Source: Anthoceros angustus | Lineage: Eukaryota > Streptophyta > Anthocerotopsida > Anthocerotales > Anthocerotaceae | Reading direction: 5' to 3' | DNA length: 64,000 nucleotides | Assembly: GCA_010909165.1 (NCBI GenBank) | Contig: MU008169.1 | Location: 806,001 to 870,000, forward strand | Shown: positions 9,839-19,799 of the stretch, piece after piece | How the letters are laid out: the number at the start of each line of letters is the position of its first letter | How positions within the stretch are numbered: the stretch's first letter is position 1 | Made by a program: the position numbers and the translations under genes | The notes under the pieces: generated by a model | Database searches by the model: none | Told to the model about the DNA's origin: nothing | What the model saw: the letters and a program-made list of their open reading frames with translations, nothing else

Positions 9839-10510
9839 TTGCGCCCAAGCTTTCAAAACGATAGCGGGCAGCTTTCAGTGCACCACATTTTGCATACATG
9901 TCCACCAGGCAGGTGCGTAAGTCACCCAGCACCTCTGTTGGCCACCTATCAGTGCAGCTGCCCTCCCTTCTCTAAGGCACCAGTGCGTCGTCCACAGGCC
10001 TTCAGAAGGCAAGCAAAGGTAACTTCTGTCAGTCAAAGTGAGGCTCGCCTCCTCCATCTGCCCATACACCAACGATCGCCTCTTGCAGTGCACACCAGGC
10101 AGCAATCAGGGCATTCCATATCACCACATGCGTTTCGGACAAGCTGTCAAAACCTGGCGTGCATATTCCAGTTCACCACATTTTGCATACAGTCATGTCT
10201 TGGACAGCAGGCAGATGCCCAACACGACATTATCCAGCAGTCGCCTTTCCATAATCTGTGAGTACAGTTGCCTCCCATTCTGAATGACTCCGCTGCTTGT
10301 ACAGGCCTTGAGAAGAGAGGCGAAAGTAACATGTGTCAGCCAAGATGAGGCCCTCCTGCTCCATTTGTTCATACGAAACAAGTGCCTCATTTCGTAGCCC
10401 TTGTTGCCATTGTTGGGCATACCCAGCATTCACCACTAAGTTTTCAAAAACCTGTCTGGTATCTGCAAAGCTCAGGACCCTAACAAGAAGTAGGTTTTGT
10501 TTCATCAATC
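9839..10510 (-). pseudogene. PPR gene fragment (minus, copy 1)
   Basis: Minus-strand reading gives QVFENLVVNAGYAQQ, ALVSYEQMEQEGLI, THVTFASLLKACTSSGVIQ and GRQLYSQIMERRLLDNVVLG, then AWNALIA-like and LVDMYAKC-like remnants toward 9840. This is several consecutive PLS-class PPR motifs with frameshifts and stops. Its 5' side (10,440-10,560) passes into the DETKPxSxxGPELCRYQ stretch that is the minus strand of the 3' module. Organellar RNA binding is known for the family, but this copy cannot be functional. Confidence 0.7.
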
Positions 10511-10592
10511 GTTTTCAACCCCTGGCAGCCGCTCACAGCAAACCAGATGCCAGATTTATTACCTTAGATCAAATGTAAAATATCCTCTATTT
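10511..10592. repeat. Distal 3'-module end
   Basis: TTTTCAACCCCTGGCAGCCG followed by GCCAGATTTATTACC, the unit-closing block. It is cut at 10,589-10,597 (ATTTCATGA), where an SNF2 fragment begins. Confidence 0.6.
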
Positions 10593-10885
10593 CATGAGCC
10601 GGCTTTCCGTCTGGGACAAGAGTAGAAAGACGATTGTCAGAGAAGGGAAGAAAAACGATTGTCCATCTCTGTGGTATTGGCCGCAATCAGATTATCATCT
10701 GGTTGCACAAAATACAACACAGCCAGGAAATCATCTAAGGCTTGTCGGGGAATGGGTATCCATAGATGTCTTGGGGACTGAAGCCATCGTTGGAAATAGA
10801 GGACCCTAGTGGCTGTGCTGATGATTTCTTTCATCCGAAACGTCTAGACAGGCTCTACAGGGCACAGAGGTGACCTCAACGGAAG
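10589..10885 (+). pseudogene. SNF2 (DRD1/CLSY-like) C-lobe fragment (third copy)
   Basis: Third copy of the 6530-6818 sequence, starting exactly inside the motif VI hairpin, so only the right arm is present. Same frame breaks as the other two copies. Confidence 0.7.
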
Positions 10886-11400
10886 CCTCGTGGTGATCTC
10901 AATGCTACAATCAGAGAAGGTAATGCTGCTAAGTGCTCTGGTGCTTTGGTTAAGTGAGGGTTCCAGTACAATGGGGAGCTCCTGAACCTCTGTTGCTTGC
11001 TGTTATAAGTCATGATGGATAGGGATGCTGCCATGGGAGATGTGGCCGGCAAATTCCAGCCTGCACCTCAACCCAACTCCCGAACTGTGAAGGCTGAGCT
11101 TGGTACCAGCTGAGGAGGTCATAGGCACTGCACTGGGATTCAGACCAACTCTCTTACACTGGAAGCTTTCAATCGGTACAAGCGGTGAGCTCACATGACT
11201 GTCTCTGAAATGGCACTCAGGCTAATTTTCAGATGTAGCTTGAACATGCCTGTCCCAGTGCATCGTGTATCGTAAATTTTGGCGGAACACATTCTGTACT
11301 GGAGGTGGTGTTCCCAACACATTTCGTGCATCACTTCCGTTTCGTTTCTGAAATTGGGAATGTGACAGTCTGAAAGTGACACTCTGAACTGGGTCACAAC
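10886..11400 (+). repeat. 3' module, longer version
   Basis: Matches 6819-7115 to 11,170, but continues into the distal part lost there: CGGTACAAGCGGTGAGCTCA, GCATCGTGTATCGTAAATTT and a GGAACACATTCTGTACTGGA stretch. The distal part has counterparts at 15,080-15,240, 33,650-33,850 and 36,900-37,120. Confidence 0.7.
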
Positions 11401-11672
11401 TTGGGGATTTCTGAGCTACGTCTCCCGGGGCGCAGCATGGCGGGCGATGGCGCCGCGTCAGCGAGCACCTGGTCCTCCTCCAGTTGCATGTTTCCGATGT
11501 TACTTGCCTTCTGAAGGTCTGTGCAAGGGTCGGTGCCTTACAGACGGGCAGGCAGCTGCACTCACAGATTGTCGAAAGAGAATTTCTGGATGGCGTACTG
11601 GGGGGCACCTGCCTGGTGGATATGTATGGTGGTGAAATGGAAGATGCACGAGCTGGTACGAGCCCTGAGCCT
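11401..11672 (+). pseudogene. PPR fragment (copy 2)
   Basis: Near-identical to 8969-9228 (VTCLLKVCARVGALQTGRQ, LHSQIVEREFLDGVLG, LVDMYGGEMEDAR), sharing the same upstream CTTGGGGATTTCTGAGCTAC. A small insertion (GGG) changes the frame near 11,600. A short inverted 3' module follows to about 11,750. Confidence 0.7.
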
Positions 11673-11759
11673 TGCAGATACCAGCCGATTAGAACCCTAC
11701 GCATGGGGCGATCCGTCAACATGTGGGGAACTTCCTCCTGCAGCATAGCCTTGAATGCC

Positions 11760-12423
11760 GAGAACTTCTTTTGTGCTTAAAAAAAGAAACTTCGACCGTG
11801 CTTGTGACATGTGAACCATCAATGTAAACAATGAGGCCTAAAGTAAAGACTCTTGCGAATCTTTAAATAACTACAATAATGAAGAAGAAAATTGAAAGAA
11901 AGCGTGAAAGAAGAAACTACTACCGAATTTTAGCATGAAAGAAGACAACTCTAAACTTTAAACCTTGAAAGACAATGAAAGAAACTTGAAAGGAAATTGA
12001 ACATATACTAGTGCATCTACGAGAAAGGGTAATTCACATATGGGCTTCAAAACCTTATAGTCTTGATAATTAGTGATGATGAATATCAAAATGATTTATG
12101 ATCCCAAGGTTCTTATGTCTTATCCTAGATAGTTTCACCCTATCTCCACATGCCTATTCAATAATATGTCCTTATTTAAGGTCCCCATTACCATAAGAAA
12201 GAAGAGGTAAAACTAGTGTTTTGTGATAAATGTTAACCATCTATATATCATATCGATATATTTGTTTTAAATAGTTGCATATCGATTAGATTTTTTTTTG
12301 TCATTATTGGTAATTCAGTATGATAATATGATATATAAGGATAAGTTATATTAAATATATGATTATATTATAACTAGATAATGATATCTACATATATTTA
12401 GATTACATAGAAAACTTTCACTT
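11760..12423. other. AT-rich spacer, no gene seen
   Basis: Bases 11,790-12,005 recur at about 13,690-13,880 (CAATGTAAACAATGAGGCC; GAAAGAAACTTGAAAGGAAA). The remainder is AT-rich, with TATATATCATATCGATATAT and a GATTACATAGAAAACTTTCA block also seen at 18,220 and 30,595. Confidence 0.6.
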
Positions 12424-12960
12424 GTGAGAAGGCAAGCAAAGGTAACTTCTGTCAGTCAAAGTGAGGCTCGCCTCCTCCATCTGCCCATACACCAACGATC
12501 GCGTCTTGCAGTGCACACCAGGCAGAAATCAGGGCATTCCATGTCACCACATGCGTTTCGGCCAAGCTGTCAAAAACCTGGCGTGCATATTCCAGTTCAC
12601 CACATTTTGCATACAGTCATGTCTTGGACAGCAGGCAGATGCCCAACACGACATTATCCAGCAGTCGCCTTTCCATAATCTGTGAGTACAGTTGCCTCCC
12701 ATTCTGAATGACTCCGCTGCTTGTACAGGCCTTGAGAAGAGAGGCGAAAGTAACATGTGTCAGCCAAGATGAGGCCCTCCTGCTCCATTTGTTCATACGA
12801 AACAAGTGCCTCATTTCGTAGCCTTGTTGCCATTGTTGGGCATACCCAGCATTCACCACTAAGTTTTCAAAACCTGTCTGGTATCTGCAAAGCTCAGGAC
12901 CCTAACAAGAAGTAGGTTTTGTTTCATCAATCGTTTTCAACCCCTGGCAGCCGCTCACAG
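12424..12960 (-). pseudogene. PPR gene fragment (minus, copy 2)
   Basis: Near-identical to 10,000-10,540 on the minus strand (VNAGYAQQWQQ, THVTFASLLKACTSSGVIQ, GRQLYSQIMERRLL), with different single-base indels. It is entered from AT-rich sequence at a shared GAAxGCAAG. Confidence 0.7.
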
Positions 12961-13100
12961 CACACCAGATGCCAGATTTATTACCTTAGATCAAATGTAA
13001 AATATCCTCTATTTCATGAACGCGAACACTCTGGCTGGGAATCGGATCTGCATCCACGTTGTGAAAAAGCAACACTCTACCACGAGATCACACCAACACC
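12961..13100 (-). repeat. Unit-closing block and tRNA-derived tail
   Basis: CCAGATTTATTACC, then GGCTGGGAATCGGATCTGCA and AAAGCAACACTCTACCACGA. On the minus strand this is a decayed A box-like CTCGTGGTAGAGTGTTGC followed by a decayed B box. It does not fold as an intact tRNA. Confidence 0.5.
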
Positions 13101-13876
13101 ACCAAGGGATGCTTTTCAGGCTTCGTGTATACAAAAGGCCAAAACTGTTATTTGAAAGCTGCAGGTTTGGTATAGCTTGGTTTTCTAATTGTTATCAAAA
13201 TCCCTCTACGGATGCATGGGATATTTGTGGTGCCATAGACTCATAAATTTTAAGAGCTTGAAGTAGATCGAGCTTCTTTAAACTTAGGAACCCGTTATAT
13301 GCCTGGAGCGGTTGTACCAAATACATGGTTTCGAGGCAACCCACTCCAATTGTTTTCTTCGTCATAGCATCTTAAATTTTTGTTGAATCATACCTAAGTG
13401 TAAATTACAAAGCCCATGCCACCACTAGAAGATCCTCATTGACATGAGCTCTGTAAATAAATTAGATGAGAACCCATAGCATGTTCAAAGATATGTCGGC
13501 AATCTCAACCAAGCTAGTCTCCAGTTCCTTTCTCACGTTGTTAACGTAGCATAACCTTGAATGCCGAGAAACTTCTTTTGTGCTTAAAAAAAAAGAAACT
13601 TCAATGTCAGCTTGTAGTGCTTTAGGTGATTTATATTTGGGCTTTAGATCTCTATTACTTGAAGGCAAGTATTATGACTCCAAATTTTGTTCGACATGTG
13701 TGAACCATCAATGTAAACAATGAGGCCTAAAGTAAAGACTCTTGCCGAATATTTAAATAACTACAATAATGAAGAAAGAAAATTGAAAGAAACGTGAAGA
13801 AGAAACTACTACCGAATTTTAGCATGAAGAAGACAACTCTAAACTTTAAACCTTGAAAGACAATTGAAAGAAACTT
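13101..13876. other. AT-rich repeated spacer
   Basis: Related to 34,430-34,920 and to the AT-rich arms of the palindrome (about 43,650-44,600 and 48,480-49,420); for example, the CATAACCTTGAATGCCGAGA/ATATTGG block. The minus strand has short open stretches (SRLCYVNNVRKELETSLV), but no family was recognised. It may be an old unclassified element. Confidence 0.5.
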
Positions 13877-14690
13877 GAAAGGAAAGGACATTCAACTTGA
13901 AGAATGAAGCTTCGAGGGTTCTTCTAGCCTTCATGAAGGCTTGTGAAGAAGATATAAACCTTAGTGCAGTCTCCAGGATCATAGTGCTGGAGCCAGAGTT
14001 TAACCCAAGCGACACTCATCAAGCGGGCAGTAGGGCTTTTTGTGTGGGACAGGATAAGGCGGTGCTTGTGTATCATCTGGTTGCAATGGACAAAGACAAA
14101 ATCGAAAATCGTCGAAAGGCCGTAGCCAAGGAATGGGTGTTCAACAATCTCTTCGGTACTGGAGCTAATGTTGACAACAGAGATGAAGAAGTCAGTGATC
14201 CAAGTAATTGTGGGGATGATTTCTTTCAGTCAAATACTCTAATAAAGCATGTGAACAGGCTTTTATCTTTACAAGTCACGTCAACGCATTGTGGTGATGA
14301 AGGTAATGCTGCTGTGTGGACGGTGGGAAGAAATTTTGGATGTCAAAGTCTGCTGTTATGAAGAGGATTGGAGATCACCATGCTAGAGATTTGGGTATAC
14401 TGAACATGCGGAATCTAACTTGTTTTGTAGACTCCCATGAAGGTGATCAGCTGAGTTATCCTCCAGACTACACGAGTTGTTGTTCATCTGAAGCTGCAGC
14501 CTTTGGAAGCGGACCTGGTGGCAAAGTGCAGTCAAAGTGCAGCGGTAGAAGTGAGAAGTTTAAGCTTACTTCGCGGACAACACTAGTGACTGTTCACCCG
14601 TCCCTGTGCCCTGACGAGTACCGGGACACAGCTGAGTTTCCTGACGTCGACGGAACAGCCTCGGATCCAAGTAAGGATTCCTTTCATCAA
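13877..14690 (+). pseudogene. SNF2 (DRD1/CLSY-like) copy: C-lobe followed by middle region
   Basis: The order is scrambled. Bases 13,890-14,285 encode NEASRVLLAFMKACEEDINL, a LEPEFNPSDTHQAGSRAFCV motif V/VI region, KEWVFNNLFGTGANVDN and the C-terminal end. After a short 3'-module start, 14,320-14,675 encodes the upstream middle region (MRNLTCFVDSHEGDQL, KFKLTSRTTLVTVHP, SLCPDEYRDTAEFPDVDGT). The join at 13,877-13,885 shares GAAAGGAAA with AT-rich DNA; the exit at 14,669-14,676 shares AAGTAAGG with the next 5' module. The first part is open for about 150 codons. Walker A and motif II are absent. Confidence 0.75.
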
Positions 14691-14935
14691 CCCTATAACA
14701 AATAAGTCGTCATTTACCATTCAACACTCAAAGTTTTGAAACTTTGAGTGTTGAATGGTGAGTGTTGAGACTTGAGTGTTGAATGGTGTTGAGTGTTGAG
14801 ACTTTGAAACACCTCTAAGTCTACAAAATCTCCTAGCCCATACTGATTACAAAATATCTCCACCAAAAACCTTCGCCCTGCTTTCATCCTTATATCGTAA
14901 ATTCACAAAAAACTCACAAACAACTTGCTTGTTTT
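14677..14935. repeat. 5' module with perfect palindrome
   Basis: Start of a unit-opening block also at 18,300 and 31,010 (TTTCATCxACCCTATAACAA, CAAAATATCTCCACC). It contains a perfect 21-bp-arm palindrome (14,716-14,736 / 14,739-14,759) of ACCATTCAACACTCAAAGTTT, plus further GAGTGTTGA repeats to 14,805. The sister copies are not palindromic. Confidence 0.75.
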
Positions 14936-15600
14936 ACGTCTTGAGGATGCTACTATGGGAGATGTGGCCAGCAAGTTCTGGCCTTCACCTCAGCCCAAGT
15001 TTCTGACTGTGAAGCCCGAGCTTGGTACCAGCTGACGAGGTCCTAGGCACTGCGTTGGGCATTCAGACCAGCTCCCTAATAACTCTGGAACCTTGAAATG
15101 GGAACAAGCGGTGGGCTCACATGACTGTCCCAGATTGTACATGGCCGTGGCATTGCATCTTGGATAGAAACTTTGGGTGGAACACATTGTGCGCTGGACG
15201 TGGTGTTCCCTCCAAATTTCGTGCATCACTGCCTTTTCGTGTCTGAAATTGATGGAACGTGGAACTCGTGAAACTGCGCTCTTGCAATCGCGTCGTCCAG
15301 TGAAGTGAAACGTCGTAGGCTGCGCGACAGCAGGCCCACGCTGAAATCGCCCCGTCCTCCTCTAGTTGCATTTTTCTGATGCTTTTGGCAAAGCGATTGT
15401 GCAGGGAATGGCCGGCTGTGCATTCGAGTATGCATAGGAATCTTAACATCTTGCGCCCCGTGCGTAGGCTGGTATCTGCAAGGCTCAGAACCCTGATAAG
15501 AACTAGGTGTTGTTTCATCAATCGTTTTCAACCGCTGGCGGCCGCTCACGGCATATCAGATTCATTATCTTATATGAAATCTAGATTGCTATTATACTGG
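14936..15600 (+). repeat. 3' module (near full length)
   Basis: GATGCTACTATGGGAGATGT through GAGCTTGGTACCAGCTGACG, the GGTGGAACACATTGTGCGCT stretch, GAAACGTCGTAGGCTGCGCG, and GCTGGTATCTGCAAGGCTCA to CATATCAGATTCATTATC. The minus strand is open over 130 codons with an LVLIRVLSLADTS start that resembles the beginning of the PPR copies. The rest shows no family signature. Confidence 0.7.
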
Positions 15601-15690
15601 AAGCCCGAACGCATTGATGCGAACCCGCGTCTTCGTTGTAAGAAAGCAACACTATACCACGAGACCACAACGTTACGCCTATGTTATGTT
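15601..15690 (-). repeat. tRNA-derived tail
   Basis: Minus strand: CTCGTGGTATAGTGTTGC (A box-like) and CGCGGGTTCGCATCA (B box-like), about 35 bp apart. It is a decayed tRNA-like sequence. Confidence 0.5.
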
Positions 15691-16200
15691 TTATGGGCAT
15701 GTGTTTGTGCGGTGCATGGTGTTGAGCATCCGGGAATACGTTCAAAAACACTGCTTGGGCTCAAGAGGCATTCCAGCCAGCTCCTGGTGTTTGATGGGAA
15801 AGGAAAGGACATTCAACTTGAAGAATGAAGCTTGAGGGTTCTTCTAGCCTTCATGAAGGCTTGTGAAGAAGATATAAACCTTAGTGCGTCCGGGATCATA
15901 GTGGAGCCGAGTTTAACCCGACACTCATCAAGCGGGCAGAGGGCTTTTGTGGACAGGATAAGGCGGTGCTTGTGTATCATCTGGTTGCAATGGACAAAGA
16001 CAAAATCGAAAATCGTCGAAGGCAGAGCCAAGGAATGGGTGTTCAACAATCTCTTCGGTACTGGAGCTAATGTTGACAACAGAGATGAAGAAGTCAGTGA
16101 TCCAAGTAATTGTGGGGATGATTTCTTTCAGTCAAATACTCTAATAAAGCATGTGAACAGGCTTTTTATCGCACACAAGTCACGTCAACGTTAGCCTTGT
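15691..16200 (+). pseudogene. SNF2 copy with N-terminus fused to C-lobe
   Basis: Begins with the first-exon sequence (TTGTGCxGGTGC, then the HSSQLL/FQPAP segment to 15,790). It then jumps directly to GKGKDIQLEE / SRVLLAFMKACEEDINL and the C-lobe, so the whole N-lobe and middle are missing. Small deletions relative to 13,890-14,285 have broken the frame around motif VI. It ends HVNRLFIAHKSRQR with the family stop at 16,194. The same internal deletion type recurs at 19,040 and 31,790. Confidence 0.7.
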
Positions 16201-17180
16201 GGTGATGAAGGTAATGCTGCTGAGTGGACGGTGGGAAGAAATTTTGGATGTCCAAAGTCTGCTGTTATGAAGAGGATTGGAGATCACCATGCTAGAGATT
16301 TGGGTATACTGAACATGCGGAATCTAACTTGTTTTGTAGACTCCCATGAAGGTGATCAGCTGAGTTATCCTCCAGACTACACGAGGTTGTTGTTCATCTG
16401 AAGCTGCAGCCTTTGGAAGCGGACCTGGTGGCAAAAGTGCAGTCAAAGTGCAGCGGTAGAAGTGAGAAGTTTAAGCTTACTTCGCGGACAACACTAGTGA
16501 CTGTTCACCCGTCCCTGTGCCCTGACGAGTACCGGGACACAGCTGAGTTTCCTGACGTCGACGGAACAGCCTCGGATCCAAGTAAGGGTGTGAAAGCTGA
16601 TTTCGTTATGCAGATCCTATCTCTTTGTGACAAAGGCAGGAGAAAAGCTTATTATTTTCAGCAAAATGTTCAAACCTCTGCAATACATCCATAGCGTCCT
16701 CCAAAAGCACAAGAGCTGGGCCTTGGGAGACAAAGTTCTGATTGTTGATGGGAAAGCCACCCTAAGGAGATTCAACTCGAAGAACGACCCTTCGAGGGTT
16801 CTTCTGGCCTCTATCAAGGCTTGTGCTTGTGGGGAAGATGTAAACCTTACTGCAGCCTCCAGGATCATACTGTTGGAGCCAGAGTTTAACCCCAGCGTCA
16901 CTCGTCAAGCGGTGAGCAGGGCTTTTGGTGGGACAGGAGAAGAAGGTGGTGATTGTGTGTCATCTGGTTGCGGCCGACACAATCGAAATCGAAAATCGTC
17001 GAAAGGCCGTAGCCAAGGAATGGGCGTCCATCAATCTCTTCGTACAGGAGCTTGACACAACAGGGAGGGATGAAGAAGTCAGTGATCCAAGTAATCGTGG
17101 GATGACTTCTTTCAGTCCAATGCTGTAATGAAGCATGTGGACAGGCTTTGCATCGCACACAAGTCACGTCAACGTTAGCC
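16201..17180 (+). pseudogene. SNF2 (DRD1/CLSY-like) copy: middle and C-lobe
   Basis: Middle region (MRNLTCFVDSHEGDQL, KFKLTSRTTLVTVHP, DEYRDTAEFPDVDGTAS) runs into GVKADFVMQILSLCDK, LIIFSKMFKPLQYI, NDPSRVLLASIKAC, VNLTAASRIILLEPEFNPSV and the motif VI/C-terminal end (KEWASINLF, MKHVDRLCIAHKSRQR). Older subfamily: it lacks the NGTIK residues before RFN. Frameshifts at about 16,625 and 16,925; Walker A half absent. Confidence 0.75.
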
Positions 17181-17935
17181 TCGTGGTGATGAAGGTAATG
17201 CTGCCGCGCGCTCTGGTGCAGTGGTTATGTGAGGGTTTAAAGACAAAGGGGAACTCCGGAACAACTTGCTTGTTTTACGTCTTGAGGGATGCTACTATGG
17301 GAGATGTGGCCAGCAAGTTCTGGCCTTCACCTCAGCCCAAGTTTCTGACTGTGAAGCCCGAGCTTGGTACCAGCTGACGAGGTCCTAGGCACTGCGTTGG
17401 GCATTCAGACCAGCTCCCTAATAACTCTGGAACCTTGAAATGGGAACAAGCGGTGGGCTCACATGACTGTCCCAGATTGTACATGGCCGTGGCATTGCAT
17501 CTTGGATAGAAACTTTGGGTGGAACACATTGTGCGCTGGACGTGGTGTTCCTCAAATTTCGTGCATCACTGCCTTTTCGTGTCTGAAATTGATGGAACGT
17601 GGAACTCGTGAAACTGCGCTCTTGCAATCGCGTCGTCCAGTGAAGTGAAACGTCGTAGGCTGCGCGACAGCAGGCCCACGCTGAAATCGCCCCGTCCTCC
17701 TCTAGTTGCATTTTTCTGATGCTTTTGGCAAAGCGATTGTGCAGGGAATGGCCGGCTGTGCATTCAGTATGCATAGGAATCTTAACATCTTGCGCCCCGT
17801 GCGTAGGCTGGTATCTGCAAGGCTCAGAACCCTGATAAGAACTAGGTGTTGTTTCATCAATCGTTTTCAACCGCTGGCGGCCGCTCACGGCATATCAGAT
17901 TCATTATCTTATATGAAATCTAGATTGCTATTATA
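17181..17935 (+). repeat. 3' module (full length)
   Basis: Near-identical to 14,936-15,600 with a complete proximal part (GGTAATGCTGCCGCGCGCTC onward). It ends with CATATCAGATTCATTATC. Confidence 0.7.
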
Positions 17936-18040
17936 CTGGAAGCCCGAACGCATTGATGCGAACCCGCGTCTTCGTTGTAAGAAAGCAACACTATACCACG
18001 AGACCACAACGTTACGCCTATGTTATGTTTTATGGGGCTG
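17936..18040 (-). repeat. tRNA-derived tail
   Basis: Same as 15,601-15,690, including GCGAACCCGCGTCTTCGTTG and AGCAACACTATACCACGAGA. Confidence 0.5.
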
Positions 18041-18299
18041 GAGGACCACCAATCCGACCCAAGTGTGGGATTATAAGTATTATATTTGTCTATGTAGTTG
18101 AGTAGGGGTTAGATTCTTTTTATTATTAATGGTAACTGAGAAGATAATATAATATATAAGGATAAATTAGGTAAATATATTATTAAATTATAATTAGATA
18201 ATAATATCTTAATATATTCAGATTGCATCAAGAACTTTCAATAGTGAGAACGCAAGTTAAAGTGGTAGAGGCATGAGGTGAGAGATTTGATTAGTCAAG
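18041..18299. other. AT-rich spacer
   Basis: Contains the GATTGCATCAAGAACTTTCAATAG block shared with 12,405 and 30,595. No gene. Confidence 0.5.
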
Positions 18300-19030
18300 G
18301 TAAGGATTGGTTTCATCGACCCTATAACAAATAAGTCGTTATTTACCATTAAATACTCAAAGTTTCATTAACTTTGAAACACCGAAGTTCACAAAATGTC
18401 CTAGCTCATACCTATTACAAAATAGCCCACCAAAAACCTTCGTCCTGCCATCGACCTTATAACATAAATTCGCATTTACCTACCAACCCCAAAATGCTTC
18501 TCGAGAACCATTGGCGCCTACCAACCCTAAAACACTTGGCGAGAACTTCCGGCACCTACCAACCCCAAAACACTTCGCGAGAACTTCCGGCGGCCTACCA
18601 ACGCTATGAAACATGTCATGTTCTTAGGTTTCTCATGTTTCTCAAGCCCCTTCTACAAAGTGACGCCCCTTCCATGAAGAGACTTTGTGTTGTAGCGAAC
18701 TCTCTATTGTAGCTTCTGTGTATGGTAATAGTCTCTTGCGTTGTTGTTGCAACTCTTGTTTATTCGTGTGGTGTAGCAAGTCAGGTTGTATTGTAGAACT
18801 CAATGTTAGAGACTTTCCCACCAGAAATGATGTTGAAGCTTGTGTGTTGGACCAGCTCTCTATTACAACTACTCTTGTTGTAGCTTGCGTCTTGTAATGA
18901 TTATGTAGTGGGATGTCGTGGTAACTTGTTTTTTTTACCTGGTGTGTTAGAGCAACTCCGTGTTGTACTTTTTTGTTGGTTGGTTGTATGTTGTAGTGAC
19001 TCTGAGTTGAACCTTATTGTGTGCGCATGT
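18300..19030. repeat. 5' module: CCAACCCTAAAACACTT repeats, then TTGTAG repeats
   Basis: 18,300-18,480 is the unit-opening block. 18,485-18,620 has four imperfect units of about 35 bp (CCTACCAACCCTAAAACACT, CGCGAGAACTTCCGGC). 18,660-19,010 has TTGTAG-type repeats. The tract leads into GTGTTTGTCCAGGTACCCGG, the apparent start of the SNF2 coding part. Confidence 0.6.
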
Positions 19031-19576
19031 GTTTGTCCAGGTACCCGGATGCTGTTGCGCATCTCGATATACGTTGAAAAACAATCTGCCTGGGCTTGAG
19101 GAGGCATTCCAGCCAGCTCCTCAGTGTCGCTGATGGGAAAGGGAAGGAGATTCAACTTGAAGAACGACGCTTGGAGGGTTCCTCTGGCCTTCATCAAGGC
19201 TTGTAGAGAAGGATTATCAAGGCTTGTGGAGAAGGATGTAAACCTTACTGCAGTCTCCAGGATCATACTGCTGCAGCCAGAGTTTAACCCAAGCGCTACT
19301 CCTCAAGCGGGGAGCAGGGCTTTTCGTGTGGGACAGGAGAAGGTGGTGGTTGTGTATATCTGGTTGTGGCCGACACAATCAAGATTGAAAACCGTCGAAG
19401 GCTGTAGGCAAGGAGTGGGCCTCAAAAGATCTGCGTCTTCGGTACAGGAGCCATCCTTGACAAGACGGATGAAGAAGTCAGTGATCCAAGTAATTGTGGG
19501 GATGATTTTTTTCAGTCCAATGCTGTAACGAAGCAGGTGGACAGGCTTTATATCGCACAAAAGTCACGTCAACGTT
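19031..19576 (+). pseudogene. SNF2 copy with N-terminus fused to C-lobe
   Basis: The first coding segment ends near 19,120 (GIPASSSVS). After the deletion, MGKGRRFNLKNDAWRVPLAF continues into a C-lobe with a duplicated CTTGTxGAGAAGGAT. VNLTAVSRIILLQPEFNPS and SRAFRVGQEKVVVVY follow, then DEEVSDPSNCGDDFFQSNAV and the terminal stop at 19,577. Frameshifts near 19,355. Older subfamily. Confidence 0.7.
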
Positions 19577-19690
19577 AGTCTGTGGTGATGAAGGTAATGC
19601 TGCTGAGTGCACGGTGCTGTGGTTAAGGGACCAACTTGCTCTTTTATGTCTTGAGATGCTATTGTGGGAGATCTGGCCAGGAGATGGACA
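19577..19690 (+). repeat. 3' module, truncated
   Basis: GGTGATGAAGGTAATGCTGC to GGGAGATCTGGCCAG, then cut. Confidence 0.6.
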
Positions 19691-19722
19691 GGAGCATTCA
19701 GTCTCCCATAGCCTGTTGCATG

Positions 19723-19734
19723 TATTATATATAG
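19723..19734 (+). promoter_or_regulatory. Possible TATA box
   Basis: TATTATATATAG lies about 75 bp upstream of the first coding sequence of the longest left-hand SNF2 copy. It is AT-rich sequence in an otherwise GC-moderate stretch; position and sequence are the only evidence. Confidence 0.25.
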
Positions 19735-19799
19735 AAACTCTGAACTGTAGCTTGGGTGTTGTAGAACTCTGTGTTCAACCTTGTGTCTTGTTCTTGGGT

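Noticed and set aside
15117-15521. 134-codon minus-strand frame in the 3' module (and 17,418-17,888; 33,822-34,205)
   Set aside because: Not conserved as protein between copies (frames shift) and no domain beyond a short PPR-like start; kept as part of the 3' module.
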